Assembly (NCBI GenBank): GCA_031296105.1 | Contig: JARLGJ010000057.1 | Location: forward strand, 1 to 64,000 | DNA: 64,000 nt | From: Acidobacteriota bacterium | GTDB lineage: Bacteria; Acidobacteriota; Terriglobia; Terriglobales; Acidobacteriaceae | Direction: 5' to 3' | In this document: positions 27,557 through 35,895 of the stretch, in pieces | How positions within the stretch are numbered: position 1 is the stretch's first letter | Layout of the letters: every line of letters starts with the position of its first letter | Made by a program: the position numbers and the translations under genes | The notes under the pieces: generated by a model | Database searches by the model: none | Seen by the model: only the letters and a program-made list of their open reading frames with translations | What the model was told of the DNA's origin: nothing

Positions 27557-29266
27557 TTACCCCGGAAAGCCCGCTCCCATCAGCTCCCGCCTGTTATCCG
27601 CAAGGATACGCAGCAGCTCCTGCGAGAAGTAATCCACGTCGCAAACGCCCTGCCCATAGCGCTTTGTGTACGCCGCGCGGCTTTTTTCAATGTCTTCGCG
27701 CAGACGCGCATACAGGTCGCCCCGCGCCCGTCCCTCGCTCACTTTGCTCTGGTTGTACAGCTTGATCTCTTCCACCAGCAGCTTGGCAAAGCGCCGTGCT
27801 TTTTCATGCGCCAAATCCACCGGAGGCGTGCCAAACGGTTGCCCCGCCGGCGAAGGTGCGGGAGCCGCGGGGGGATACTGCGGAGCACCGTAAGTCGATC
27901 CATGCGCGCTGCCATACGGCGCGGCCGGTGCCGGTGGCGTGGCCGAAAATCCGCTTCCCGGATATCCCGAGGGATACCCATACGCCGCGCCAGGATGCAT
28001 TGGCGCCGCCGGAGTGTGAGCTGCCGGGGCCGGCATATGCGGCGCGGACGCCCCGGGGTACGACGGCGGCTCCGCCGCAGGCGGTACATGGGCCGCGGGC
28101 GCGCCGTACACCGCCGGAGGTACGTAAGCCTGCGCAACGTGGGCCGGAGGAACATACGCCGGTGGAGTCACCGGCACCGGACGCCGCCACTCCTCGGCCG
28201 CCGCCACCGCGGGATGCACGTAAGGTTCCGGCACGGGAGACTCAGGCAGTGGCTCAATGGGAATTTCCGTCACCGGAAACTCCTCCGGTGCGGGCTCGGC
28301 AACCGGCTCGGGAGCATATGCCGCAGGCTCGGCCGGGGCTTCCACCGTAATCTCCTGCGGCTCAGGCTCGGGAGTCTCCGTTACCTCAATCTCTTCAACC
28401 TTCGCCGCGTGCACCGAGAAATTCGGATACACCGAGACCGAAGCCTGCGGCTCGGGCGCGGACTCTTCCATCGCCGCCGTCTCCACCATGGTTTCTGAGA
28501 CATGGGCGTCTGAGACCGGGGCTTCTGAGACCTTGTTTTCCGCTGCTGGAACTTCCACTACAGAAGCCGCTTCCGCTGCGTACTCTTCCACGTGACCATG
28601 CGCGGGCGGCTCAACCGGCGCTGCCGGTGCTTGCGCTTCCTTCGCCGCCGTTTCATGCTCCGCGGCTTCGCCCGAGGTCGCCCGGTAATACTGCAATTCC
28701 AGGGTCAGCCGCGCCGTCTGCGCCAGCACTTCCAGCGCGGGCAGTTCGTCGCCCATCGGCAAAAGGGCCAGCAGCATCGCCGCCGGACGGTCGCGCAGCA
28801 GCACCGGAACCAGCGCCACGCGGCTTTTGCCATACAGGTTCAGGCGCGTCACCAGCGCCGGATCCAGCTCCGAGACCGGTGCTTCCGTAGCCGAGCAGGT
28901 GGTAATGACGTGCGCCGCAATCCCGCGTGAACAATCCAGAATTGCCCGCTTAAAGATTGCCGTCGAGGTGAGTCCGCGGCAATTCCAGCCGCTGGCGATC
29001 GTGCCGCGCAGCACCAGCAGTCCGCAGGCGGGAGCGACCTTGGCCGCTGCGTCCAGCAAGGCCTCCAGAATGTCGCTCTGCGTGCTGGCCCCGGAGATCG
29101 CTCCCACGCCTTCGCGCAGCGCCACGGCGTAGTCGCGGCCGGGCTGCGTGGGCTGGAATTCGACCGCAAGGCGTTTCTTGTACTCCCCGGCCAAATCCAG
29201 GGCAGCGGCCTTCACTGCCTCTTCGAATGCGTGGGTAAGCTCGTCGATGTGTTCGTCGTTGGTCAT
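27557..29266 (-). CDS. Proline/alanine-rich protein with GAF-like N-terminal domain
   Basis: A 569-residue cytoplasmic-looking protein in three parts. Residues 1-190 look like a GAF-type fold (GASTQSDILEALLDAAAKV, GKSRVALVPVLLRDRPAAMLLALLPMGD). Residues ~200-480 are acidic, then Pro/Ala/Tyr-rich low-complexity sequence (VPPAAYVPPA-like). A helical C-terminal domain follows (HEKARRFAKLLVEEIKLYNQ ... YGQGVCDVDYFSQELLRIL). No catalytic motif is seen. The layout, sensor-like head plus flexible linker plus helical tail, suggests signalling or a scaffold. Function unknown. It ends 15 bp before the transglycosylase ATG and may be co-transcribed. Confidence 0.6.
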   Translation of the reverse strand: MTNDEHIDELTHAFEEAVKAAALDLAGEYKKRLAVEFQPTQPGRDYAVALREGVGAISGASTQSDILEALLDAAAKVAPACGLLVLRGTIASGWNCRGLTSTAIFKRAILDCSRGIAAHVITTCSATEAPVSELDPALVTRLNLYGKSRVALVPVLLRDRPAAMLLALLPMGDELPALEVLAQTARLTLELQYYRATSGEAAEHETAAKEAQAPAAPVEPPAHGHVEEYAAEAASVVEVPAAENKVSEAPVSDAHVSETMVETAAMEESAPEPQASVSVYPNFSVHAAKVEEIEVTETPEPEPQEITVEAPAEPAAYAPEPVAEPAPEEFPVTEIPIEPLPESPVPEPYVHPAVAAAEEWRRPVPVTPPAYVPPAHVAQAYVPPAVYGAPAAHVPPAAEPPSYPGASAPHMPAPAAHTPAAPMHPGAAYGYPSGYPGSGFSATPPAPAAPYGSAHGSTYGAPQYPPAAPAPSPAGQPFGTPPVDLAHEKARRFAKLLVEEIKLYNQSKVSEGRARGDLYARLREDIEKSRAAYTKRYGQGVCDVDYFSQELLRILADNRRELMGAGFPG

Positions 29267-29396
29267 AAGAGACGCCTAAGCACGGAAGGTGCCTTCGCAG
29301 TGCGAATTACAGGGATTATGGGTGGTGCCCTCCGGCCCTGTCAACGCACGCGACGCACCTTAGTCACGTACCATGGTCACGAAGATGCCACCCTCT

Positions 29397-29426
29397 TTGT
29401 CATCTGGCCCTCGGAGCCGATACAAT
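29397..29426 (+). promoter_or_regulatory. Candidate sigma-70 promoter of the ECF sigma gene
   Basis: TTGTCA, 18-base spacer, TACAAT, 44 bases before the sigma-factor ATG. This is a housekeeping-like promoter; no second copy of an ECF-type motif was recognised. Confidence 0.45.
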
Positions 29427-29470
29427 GCCAAAAGTAAGTTGCAGTGCGACTTTTTTGAATCAGCAGGCGC

Positions 29471-30097
29471 ATGGATACCATCGAACAAAACGTAGCTGAG
29501 CCGCCTAGCGAAGAAATGTTGCTGGTGGGAGCGGCCCGTACGGGCGATATCGCAGCATTCGAGTCGCTGGTACGCCGTTACGACCGCAACGTCTTTCGCA
29601 TTGCGCAGCACATTACGCAAAACCGCGAGGACGCCGAGGATGTGGTGCAGGACGCCTTTCTGAAGGCGTACCAGAACCTCGGGCAGTTCCAGGGGCAGTC
29701 TAAGTTTTATACCTGGCTGGTCCGCATCGCGGTGAACGAAGCGTTGATGCGTCTGCGGCGCCGCCGTCCGGAGCGCATGATTTCTCTGGACGAAGACGTG
29801 AAAACGGAAGAGGATTCCATGCCCCGCGAAGTCGCGGACTGGTCTCCGAATCCAGAGCAGCAGTATTCGCAGGCGGAGCTGAAGGAGATCCTGGGCAAGA
29901 CCATCCAGGGACTTCCACCGAGCTTCCGCACGGTCTTCGTGCTGCGTGACGTGGAAGGACTCTCGACCGAGGAAACGGCGTCCGCGCTTGAACTGAGCGT
30001 GCCGGCCGTCAAGTCGAGACTGTTGCGGGCTCGTTTGCAGTTGCGCGAGCGCCTCAACAAGTATTTCAAACGACGCGATGGAGACAGCCGATCGTGA
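29471..30097 (+). CDS. ECF-type RNA polymerase sigma factor (RpoE-like)
   Basis: A 208-residue sigma factor with region 2 (FESLVRRYDRNVFRIAQHI.. DAEDVVQDAFLKAYQ.. FYTWLVRIAVNEALMRLRRR, ~30-100) and region 4 (LPPSFRTVFVLRDVEGLSTE.. VPAVKSRLLRARLQLRERL, ~145-195). No region 1 or 3, so group 4. It overlaps the next gene, a zinc-type anti-sigma factor, by 4 bases. This is the usual arrangement for an envelope or redox stress switch. The trigger is not apparent. Confidence 0.92.
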   Translation: MDTIEQNVAEPPSEEMLLVGAARTGDIAAFESLVRRYDRNVFRIAQHITQNREDAEDVVQDAFLKAYQNLGQFQGQSKFYTWLVRIAVNEALMRLRRRRPERMISLDEDVKTEEDSMPREVADWSPNPEQQYSQAELKEILGKTIQGLPPSFRTVFVLRDVEGLSTEETASALELSVPAVKSRLLRARLQLRERLNKYFKRRDGDSRS

Positions 30098-30375
30098 AGT
30101 GCTCGGACTTCTTAAAAGAGTTATCCGACTACCTGGATAACAATATGGACGCCACCACCAAGGCAGAGCTCGAAGAACATCTGCAATGGTGCCACAATTG
30201 TTATGTGGTCTGTAACACCACCAAGAGCACCATCGAGATCTATCGCGGCTCCGAACTCTACGAGCTTCCCGACGAACTCCGCGGCCGCCTCCAGAAAGCC
30301 ATCGTCTCCAAGTGCGAGTGCCACAAGCGCGAGACCCAAAGCCCTGAAACGCCCGATCCCAAGCCGGAAAAATAA
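30094..30375 (+). CDS. Zinc-finger (zf-HC2) anti-sigma factor
   Basis: A 93-residue soluble protein starting at a GTG that overlaps the sigma stop. The core MKCSDFLKELSDYLD...HLQWCHNC contains the His-x3-Cys-x2-Cys zinc motif (HLQWCHNC) of ZAS-domain anti-sigma factors, with a Cys near the start. No membrane helix follows, unlike many anti-sigmas, so it is cytoplasmic and could respond to redox state through CECH near the end. It presumably sequesters the adjacent sigma factor. Confidence 0.85.
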   Translation: MKCSDFLKELSDYLDNNMDATTKAELEEHLQWCHNCYVVCNTTKSTIEIYRGSELYELPDELRGRLQKAIVSKCECHKRETQSPETPDPKPEK

Positions 30376-30416
30376 CCGTCTGCGCCCTGCCCTAAGGCGG
30401 CTCAATTCAGATGCAT

Positions 30417-30446
30417 GAAAAAAGGCCCACGCGAGTGGGCCTTCTT
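30417..30446. terminator. Bidirectional terminator
   Basis: Stem AAGGCCCAC/GTGGGCCTT with loop GCGA, between the convergent anti-sigma and CCA-transferase genes. Six T follow on the minus strand and TTCTT on the plus strand. Confidence 0.8.
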
Positions 30447-30470
30447 GTGAACTCCTGCTGACTCCGGAAG

Positions 30471-32246
30471 TTACTTCTTCTTCCCTTTGCCCTTCGCCTT
30501 TTTGCCATGCTTCTCGTTCTTCTTCTCCGGCTTCGGCGCGGTTTTTTTTGCCGCTGGCTTGGCTGCGGCTTTCTTCGCGGGCTTCACCGGTTTGGCTGCA
30601 ACCTTGGCCTTCGGCTTGGCAGCCACGGCCTTTGCCGCCGGCTTCTTGCTCGCGGGCTTTTTAGGTTCAGGCTTCTTCGTCTCAGGCTTCTTAGGTTCGG
30701 GCTTTTTGACTTCCGCCTTCTTCGCCACGGGCTTGGCTTCGGCCTTATGAACCTCTGCCTTATGAACCTCAGCCTTCTTCAAGGCGGGCTTTATCTCCGC
30801 CGGCTTCGCCTTGGCCGCGGCTTTCTTCACCGCGTGCTTGGCCGCCGGAGCTTCCTTCGCCACCTCAACCTCCACGGTGCTGGCAGCCACGGCTTCCTTC
30901 GCCGGAGCCGCTGCCTTGGCGGCCTTTTTGGCACCGCGTCCGCGACGCACGGGGGTCGGCGGCGGAGGTGGTGGCGGTGGTTCATACGGAGCCAGGAATT
31001 TCGCGATCTCGCCGTCGTTGCGCAGCTTGCCGTCCAGCAGCAAGGTAAACGCCTCCTGGCAGATCTGCGGATACTCCGGCAGTTGCGGCGTAATGCGCAA
31101 CTCCGTCATCTGCGCGTAAGGAATCTTTTCCTGCAACTGGCGCCATTTGCCGAAGAAGTTCTTGATCTTCTCGTCCACCGTCTTGTTGCGTCCGGTGACG
31201 TCCAAATACAACAGCGCCTCGGGCTTGGCCTCGCTCAATATCTTCCAGGCCACCGAGGTCTGTGCCGCCTCTTTGCTCAACAGCTTCTTCGAAAGATCTT
31301 TGGCGTCGTTCTCCAGACGCTTCCAGGCGGCCACGAATTCGCGGTGCGGAATCTGCTTCTGAATCGCCGACACCTCGGCCTCGCCCAGCTTGTGGGTCAG
31401 GAAGTGCATCACGGACGGCGCCGCGTCCACCGTAATGTTGAAGCCCGCCATCAGTTCGCGCGTCTTCAGCACCAGCGACAGCTCTTCGGACTCCACCTTG
31501 GCCGCCGTCCACTTCGCGCACAACACCTTCAGCCAGCCCGCAGCCTCCAGGGCCTTCATCACCGGAATCGGATTCTCTTCCAGCGCCACCTGCTCGATCT
31601 CGTACCCGATGGCCTTGTGGTTCAGGAACTGGATGTACTCGCCCTCCACCGCCGACTGGTAGCGCGCCTTGGTGCGCTCCTCCAGCTCCCAGCCAAAGCG
31701 CGCCGCAAAGCGCGTGGCGCGGATCAGCCGCGACGGGTCTTCCAAGAAGGCGTAGCTGTGCAGCACGCGGAGCTGTTTGCTCTCAATGTCCGCCGTGCCG
31801 TTGAAAGGGTCCAGCAAAAGGCCGCGCGAGCCTTCGCTCAGCGACAGCGCCATGGCGTTGCAGGTAAAGTCCCTGCGGCGCAGATCCTCGTTGATCGTGG
31901 ACGGCGTCACCGCCGGCGGTTTGCCCGGCTTGTCGAAGACCTCTGCCCGCGCCATGCTGATCTCGGCCCGAACCCCGCCGATCACCGCGTGGATGACCGA
32001 GAAGTTTTGGTCCACCAGATCGACCACCCCGCCCAGGCGCTCCAACTCCGCCTGCAGCTTCACCGGATTGCCCTGAATGGTGAAGTCCAGGTCGCGAATC
32101 GGGAAACCGGTCAGGATGTCGCGCGTAGCTCCGCCCGTCAGGTACACGTTCATGCCATGTACCCGCGCCAGATTCTGCACCGTGTTGACCACCCGCATCT
32201 GCTCAGGCGACAACCGGGTTTCCATCGTATAGATATAGTCAGCCAT
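30471..32246 (-). CDS. CCA-adding/poly(A) polymerase-type nucleotidyltransferase with histone-H1-like tail
   Basis: A 591-residue protein. Residues 1-~420 are a class II tRNA nucleotidyltransferase/PAP: GGATRDILTGFPIRDLDFTI with the catalytic DxD, RRDFTCNAMA, and EDPSRLIRATRFAARFGW. Such enzymes add or repair the 3' CCA of tRNA, or add A tails. After a polyproline stretch (~residue 425) comes a ~160-residue Lys/Ala/Pro tail (repeats of KKAEVHKAEVHKAE, KKPEPKKPETKK type) typical of histone H1-like nucleic-acid binders. The tail is not part of the normal enzyme and may increase RNA affinity. Whether it adds CCA or A cannot be told from sequence alone. Confidence 0.85.
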   Translation of the reverse strand: MADYIYTMETRLSPEQMRVVNTVQNLARVHGMNVYLTGGATRDILTGFPIRDLDFTIQGNPVKLQAELERLGGVVDLVDQNFSVIHAVIGGVRAEISMARAEVFDKPGKPPAVTPSTINEDLRRRDFTCNAMALSLSEGSRGLLLDPFNGTADIESKQLRVLHSYAFLEDPSRLIRATRFAARFGWELEERTKARYQSAVEGEYIQFLNHKAIGYEIEQVALEENPIPVMKALEAAGWLKVLCAKWTAAKVESEELSLVLKTRELMAGFNITVDAAPSVMHFLTHKLGEAEVSAIQKQIPHREFVAAWKRLENDAKDLSKKLLSKEAAQTSVAWKILSEAKPEALLYLDVTGRNKTVDEKIKNFFGKWRQLQEKIPYAQMTELRITPQLPEYPQICQEAFTLLLDGKLRNDGEIAKFLAPYEPPPPPPPPTPVRRGRGAKKAAKAAAPAKEAVAASTVEVEVAKEAPAAKHAVKKAAAKAKPAEIKPALKKAEVHKAEVHKAEAKPVAKKAEVKKPEPKKPETKKPEPKKPASKKPAAKAVAAKPKAKVAAKPVKPAKKAAAKPAAKKTAPKPEKKNEKHGKKAKGKGKKK

Positions 32247-32609
32247 GTTGATTTGGGCTATGGAATCAATGAATTACCGGCAATAGTGAACGCTCCGGTT
32301 GATGCGATTCCGCGCCCCTCTCGGTGCTGCCGTAATAACTCGTTTGCCAGTAGCCACTTACAGTCGTTTGTAACTTCTTCGCTACAAGTTCCAGACAATA
32401 ACACAGTCCGGCCGCCCTTGGCTACACGGAAAGGTTCTGGTGTATCAATAGCTTGCCCAACTTTGCCTGGGGTTACCCTGTTGGCAACCCGCAAGGATTT
32501 TCCTGCCTCCCGTTCCGCACGGGGTGCGACAATCAGTCAACGCTGCTGCTTGTGGTACCGTCCAAACCACCGCAGCGAATAGACGTCTCTGGAACGGCCG
32601 GAATCTCTT
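32247..32609. other. Gene-free divergent spacer
   Basis: 363 bp between the CCA-transferase-like gene and the plus-strand DUF-like gene. It must hold both promoters, but no convincing -35/-10 pair, riboswitch or repeat was recognised. Confidence 0.4.
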
Positions 32610-33098
32610 ATGGCTTCGACCCACAAGAAAGTGATCGTCCGCAAGATGGACCGCGACAGCGTCAACGGCTACGTCGTCGCCGAAGACTTTCTCGCCAATG
32701 GCAAGGTCGAGCTGCTCAACACCGCTGGCAACGTCCTCCACATCGACCTGGCCGAAGTCAAAGGCATCTACTACGTCCGCGAGTTCGCCGACTTCAACTC
32801 CTTGCAACGCAAGACGTTTACCACCCGTCCCCGGGTGGAGGGCCTGTGGCTGCGGCTGCGCTTCCGCGATGGCGAAATCCTGGAAGGCCTGATGCCCAAC
32901 GACCTCACCCAGGTCCGTCCCGAGGGCTATTTCCTCAATCCGCCGGACACGCGCGGCAACATTCAGCGCATCTTTGCCCCGCGTGCCGCGGTTGCCGAGC
33001 TAACGGTGCTGGCCGTCATCGGCGCTGCCTCCAAGCGCCGCCGCGCGCCGGGTCCGCAGGATGCGCCCCTGCTCTTCTCGGAAATTCCCGCCGAATAG
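32610..33098 (+). CDS. Conserved hypothetical protein (DUF6982-like)
   Basis: A 162-residue soluble protein: HKKVIVRKMDRDSVNGYV, then ANGKVELLNTAGNVLHIDLAEVKGIYYVREF, and GLWLRLRFRDGEILEGLMPNDL. Two similar beta-rich halves repeat a V.....G.V..L....N.........VKGIYFVR-like pattern. I connect it with the DUF6982 type from memory only. Similar domains occur near PilZ/signalling proteins, but function is unknown. It lies 70 bp before lpxD on the same strand. Confidence 0.6.
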   Translation: MASTHKKVIVRKMDRDSVNGYVVAEDFLANGKVELLNTAGNVLHIDLAEVKGIYYVREFADFNSLQRKTFTTRPRVEGLWLRLRFRDGEILEGLMPNDLTQVRPEGYFLNPPDTRGNIQRIFAPRAAVAELTVLAVIGAASKRRRAPGPQDAPLLFSEIPAE

Positions 33099-33168
33099 CG
33101 CTGCCATCGTTCGCCGGGGAATCTTCCACTGGCCCCGAACGCCCACCTGCTATACGCTTGTTTTCGAC

Positions 33169-34185
33169 ATGAAACTTCAGGAACTTGCCCGGCTCTTGGG
33201 CGCTACCGCAGAGAACGCTCCGCTTGACGCGGAGATCACCGGCGTCGCTGGCATTGAAGAAGCCACGTCCCAGCAGGTGACATTCCTCACCAACGCCAAG
33301 TATGCCGCCAAGGCGAAAAACACCCAGGCAGCGGCCATTCTGGTGTCGCCGGATTTCCAGGCCGAAGGGCTGCGTCTGCTGCGCCACAAGAATCCCTACC
33401 TGGCGTTTGCCCGCGCGCTGGAGTGTTTCTACCAGCCGCCACAGTATGCGCCGGGCATTCATCCCACGGCCGTCATCGATCCCTCGGCCAAGGTTGGCCC
33501 CGGCGCGCACATCGGCCCCTATGCGGTGATCGACGCGGGCGTGGAGATTGGCCGCGACGCGGTGATTCTGGCGCACGTAGTGATCTATCGCGGCGTGAAA
33601 ATCGGCGAGCGCTTCTTTGCTCACGCGCACTCGACGGTGCGCGAGTTCTGCATCCTGGGCGACGACGTGATCCTGCAGAACGGCGTGGTCATTGGCGCCG
33701 ACGGCTTCGGCTTTGCCCGTGACGGCGCCCGCGGCTGGCACAAGATTGTGCAGTCGGGCATCACCCGCCTGGGCAATCGCGTGGAGGTGCAGGCCAACGC
33801 CTGCGTGGACCGCGCCAGCCTGGGTGAAACCGCCGTGGGCGAGGACACGAAGATCGACAACCTGACGCAGATTGGCCACGGCTCGACGGTCGGCGAGCAC
33901 ACCATGCTCTGCTCGCAGGTCGGGCTCGCCGGATCAACCCACGTGGGCAACAATGTGATCCTGGCCGGAAAGGTCGGCGTCGCCGGGCACCTCAAGATCG
34001 GCGACGGCGCCGTGGCCACCGCGCTGACCGGCATTCCCGGCGACGTGGCGGCCGGCGCGACCGTCAGCGGCTACCCGGCAATCGACAATCGTCAGTGGCT
34101 GCGCGCCGTGGCCGTCTTCCACAAACTGCCGGAGATGGCCCGCGAGCTGCGCCGCCTGATGCGCTCCGTGCCGCCGCCGGAATAG
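33169..34185 (+). CDS. lpxD: UDP-3-O-acylglucosamine N-acyltransferase
   Basis: A 338-residue enzyme that adds the second acyl chain in lipid A synthesis; its presence shows an LPS-type outer membrane. The N-terminal uridine-binding domain (VTFLTNAKY, residues ~35-45) is followed by a left-handed beta helix of hexapeptide repeats (HPTAVIDPSAKVGPGAHIGP...). GADGFGFA and the catalytic His in NLTQIGHGSTVGE come next, then a helical C terminus. No lpxA, lpxB or fabZ is adjacent, unlike the common cluster. Confidence 0.95.
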   Translation: MKLQELARLLGATAENAPLDAEITGVAGIEEATSQQVTFLTNAKYAAKAKNTQAAAILVSPDFQAEGLRLLRHKNPYLAFARALECFYQPPQYAPGIHPTAVIDPSAKVGPGAHIGPYAVIDAGVEIGRDAVILAHVVIYRGVKIGERFFAHAHSTVREFCILGDDVILQNGVVIGADGFGFARDGARGWHKIVQSGITRLGNRVEVQANACVDRASLGETAVGEDTKIDNLTQIGHGSTVGEHTMLCSQVGLAGSTHVGNNVILAGKVGVAGHLKIGDGAVATALTGIPGDVAAGATVSGYPAIDNRQWLRAVAVFHKLPEMARELRRLMRSVPPPE

Positions 34186-34249
34186 CGATTCGGAAAGCAG
34201 CCGCTGGGCGAACCGGCGGCCGCTTTTGCGCATCCTAACAAGGGTGAGG

Positions 34250-35047
34250 ATGGACGACACTCGCGAATTCGAGTTGCTGCCCGGGGCTTCTCCCACAGGC
34301 CCGAAGCCCATACGCGTCCTGCTGCTCGACGACCTGGAGGAGAACCTTCTGCTGCGCGCCACCATCCTGCGGCAAAAGGGATACGCCGTCGTCTCCTCGC
34401 CTTCCATCGAAGATGCCGAAGCCCGCCTCGGCGACATTGACATTGCCGTGCTCGACTATCACCTGGGCGCGGGCAAGTTTGGCACCGACGTCGCTCGCAC
34501 CCTGCGCATGAAGCGCCCCGAGGTGCCCATCATCATTCTCTCCGCCACCCTGGAGCGCAAATTTGGCGGCATCGCCGACATGCATCTGCTGAAGGGCGGC
34601 AGCTCGGTGGAGGACTTGGTGCAGGCCCTGCGCCGCTTTGAGGGCAAGCAGCGCGGACAGCCCGTGGTGGTGGATGCCCGCGACTTTTACTACGAGCGCA
34701 TCGTCATGGCCATGGGCGACGACCTGGTCATCGAGATTCTGGACCGCGACGGCAACTGGCAGTACGTCAACGACTACTTTGCCGCGCTCGGTGAGAAGAA
34801 GCGCTCCTGGTATGCGGGACGCAACATCTTCCAGGACTTTCCCGGGATGCGCGGCGAGTGGGTGGATATCCTGCGCACCGTGTGCGACACGCGCGAAACC
34901 TACATCGATCGGCGCAATCACCGCGCCATGATCCACCTGCCGCAGGAGTCTCTGCGCTGGCAGTGGAACCTGCTAGTCTTCCCCATCAAGCTGCATGACG
35001 GACGCGACGGCGCCATCCTCAGCGCGCGGCTCATCGAACGCAAATGA
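34250..35047 (+). CDS. Response-regulator receiver with PAS-like output domain
   Basis: A 265-residue protein. Residues ~20-130 form a receiver: acidic pair in VLLLDDLEENLLLR, phospho-acceptor Asp in IAVLDYHLGAGKFG, Ser in IIILSAT, Lys in LLKGGS. The C-terminal half is PAS-like (DLVIEILDRDGNWQYVNDYFAALGEKKRSWYAGRN). No DNA-binding, kinase or cyclase domain. ATG was chosen because AAGGGTGAGG precedes it directly. It may act as a single-domain-type adaptor; no partner kinase is near. Confidence 0.78.
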   Translation: MDDTREFELLPGASPTGPKPIRVLLLDDLEENLLLRATILRQKGYAVVSSPSIEDAEARLGDIDIAVLDYHLGAGKFGTDVARTLRMKRPEVPIIILSATLERKFGGIADMHLLKGGSSVEDLVQALRRFEGKQRGQPVVVDARDFYYERIVMAMGDDLVIEILDRDGNWQYVNDYFAALGEKKRSWYAGRNIFQDFPGMRGEWVDILRTVCDTRETYIDRRNHRAMIHLPQESLRWQWNLLVFPIKLHDGRDGAILSARLIERK

Positions 35048-35097
35048 CCGCGCGGTAGAAGACCCGTGAGTAGAAGGCCATGGAGTAGAATGGCGGC

Positions 35098-35445
35098 ATG
35101 AAACTCGCGCTGCCCATTGCTCTCGCCGCCGCTTCCCTGCTCACCGCCTGCAACTACACCAAGCCGGTGATGTATCTGGACGTAACCAACCAGTCGCAGG
35201 GCGTGATGCGCAACATCGAGCTGACGCACCCCACCGGCACCGTAGGCATTCCGCAACTGCGCCCCGGCGACGGCCACCAGCACATGACGCCGATCGGCGC
35301 GCCCTGCAAGTTCCAACTGAAGTTTGAAGACGAAGACGGCCGCCTTCACCAGAAGGACTTCGACCTCGGCGAAAAATGCCCGGTGGAGTTGTCGTTCGAC
35401 GTGACAAATGGAATGCAGGTGAATGCCAGGGTGGTGAAGAGGTAA
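35098..35445 (+). CDS. Small putative lipoprotein
   Basis: A 115-residue protein with a lipoprotein signal (MKLALPIALAAASLLTAC; lipobox LTAC, Cys 18). The mature part is beta-rich (VMYLDVTNQSQGVMRNIELTH, CKFQLKFEDEDGRLHQKDFDL) with two further cysteines. Likely outer-membrane or periplasmic. No recognised family. Confidence 0.65.
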   Translation: MKLALPIALAAASLLTACNYTKPVMYLDVTNQSQGVMRNIELTHPTGTVGIPQLRPGDGHQHMTPIGAPCKFQLKFEDEDGRLHQKDFDLGEKCPVELSFDVTNGMQVNARVVKR

Positions 35446-35512
35446 AGGCAGGTGGCGAAAATCTTGAGGCCTGAAGGTTTCGGAGGTTTCAAAAACAAAA
35501 ACTTTGCAGTAC

Positions 35513-35751
35513 CCCATTCAAGCCATCCTTTGGCTTGAGTGGGAAGACCGAAAAAACCTTGTCAAGCCCCCAAAACCCGAAGTTTCTCCGCATCTCCTAC
35601 AGGAGAAAGGAGAAATAAACCTGCCTCGGGGTGAGGGGATACCCCCTTCCAATTTGCTATTCTGGATATATAGGGGCAAGAAATCCGCGAAGGGCTTTGC
35701 CGTACGGAACCTCTTGTTTTCCCACTCAAGCCAAAAGAGGGCTTGAATGGG
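35513..35751. repeat. 240-bp element bounded by 33-bp inverted repeats
   Basis: The left arm CCCATTCAAGCC...GGCTTGAGTGGGAA and the right arm TTCCCACTCAAGCC...GGCTTGAATGGGG are near-perfect inverted copies, and each arm is itself a palindrome (CATTCAAGCC/GGCTTGAGTG). The interior has no credible gene. It looks like a paired repetitive palindrome or a small mobile element. Confidence 0.65.
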
Positions 35752-35788
35752 GCACCGGGTAATCACTGGGACTGGGCATTCTCGAGAT

Positions 35789-35890
35789 CCCAGGTTAGCC
35801 GTGCCTTCGGCGCGTCGAACCTGGGGCACAATGCACCGGGTTGGGTTTTGATTTTCGTAACTTGTGTAACCTGCGCAACCTGTGTAACTT
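35789..35890. repeat. Copies of the CCCAGGTT palindrome and GTTACACAA-type repeat
   Basis: CCCAGGTTAGC...GAACCTGGGGCAC (repeat family B) is followed by CGTAACTTGTGTAACCTGCG and CAACCTGTGTAACT words that also occur at 4773-4870. Together they fill the spacer beyond plsC. Confidence 0.65.
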
Positions 35891-35895
35891 CAGCT

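Noticed and set aside
30507-32582. 691-codon open frame opposite the CCA-type gene
   Set aside because: Leu/Arg-rich shadow of the Lys/Ala-rich coding strand, with no recognisable domain.
35504-35746. Small plus-strand open frame (80 codons)
   Set aside because: Lies entirely within the inverted-repeat element; no ribosome site and its ends are palindrome sequence.
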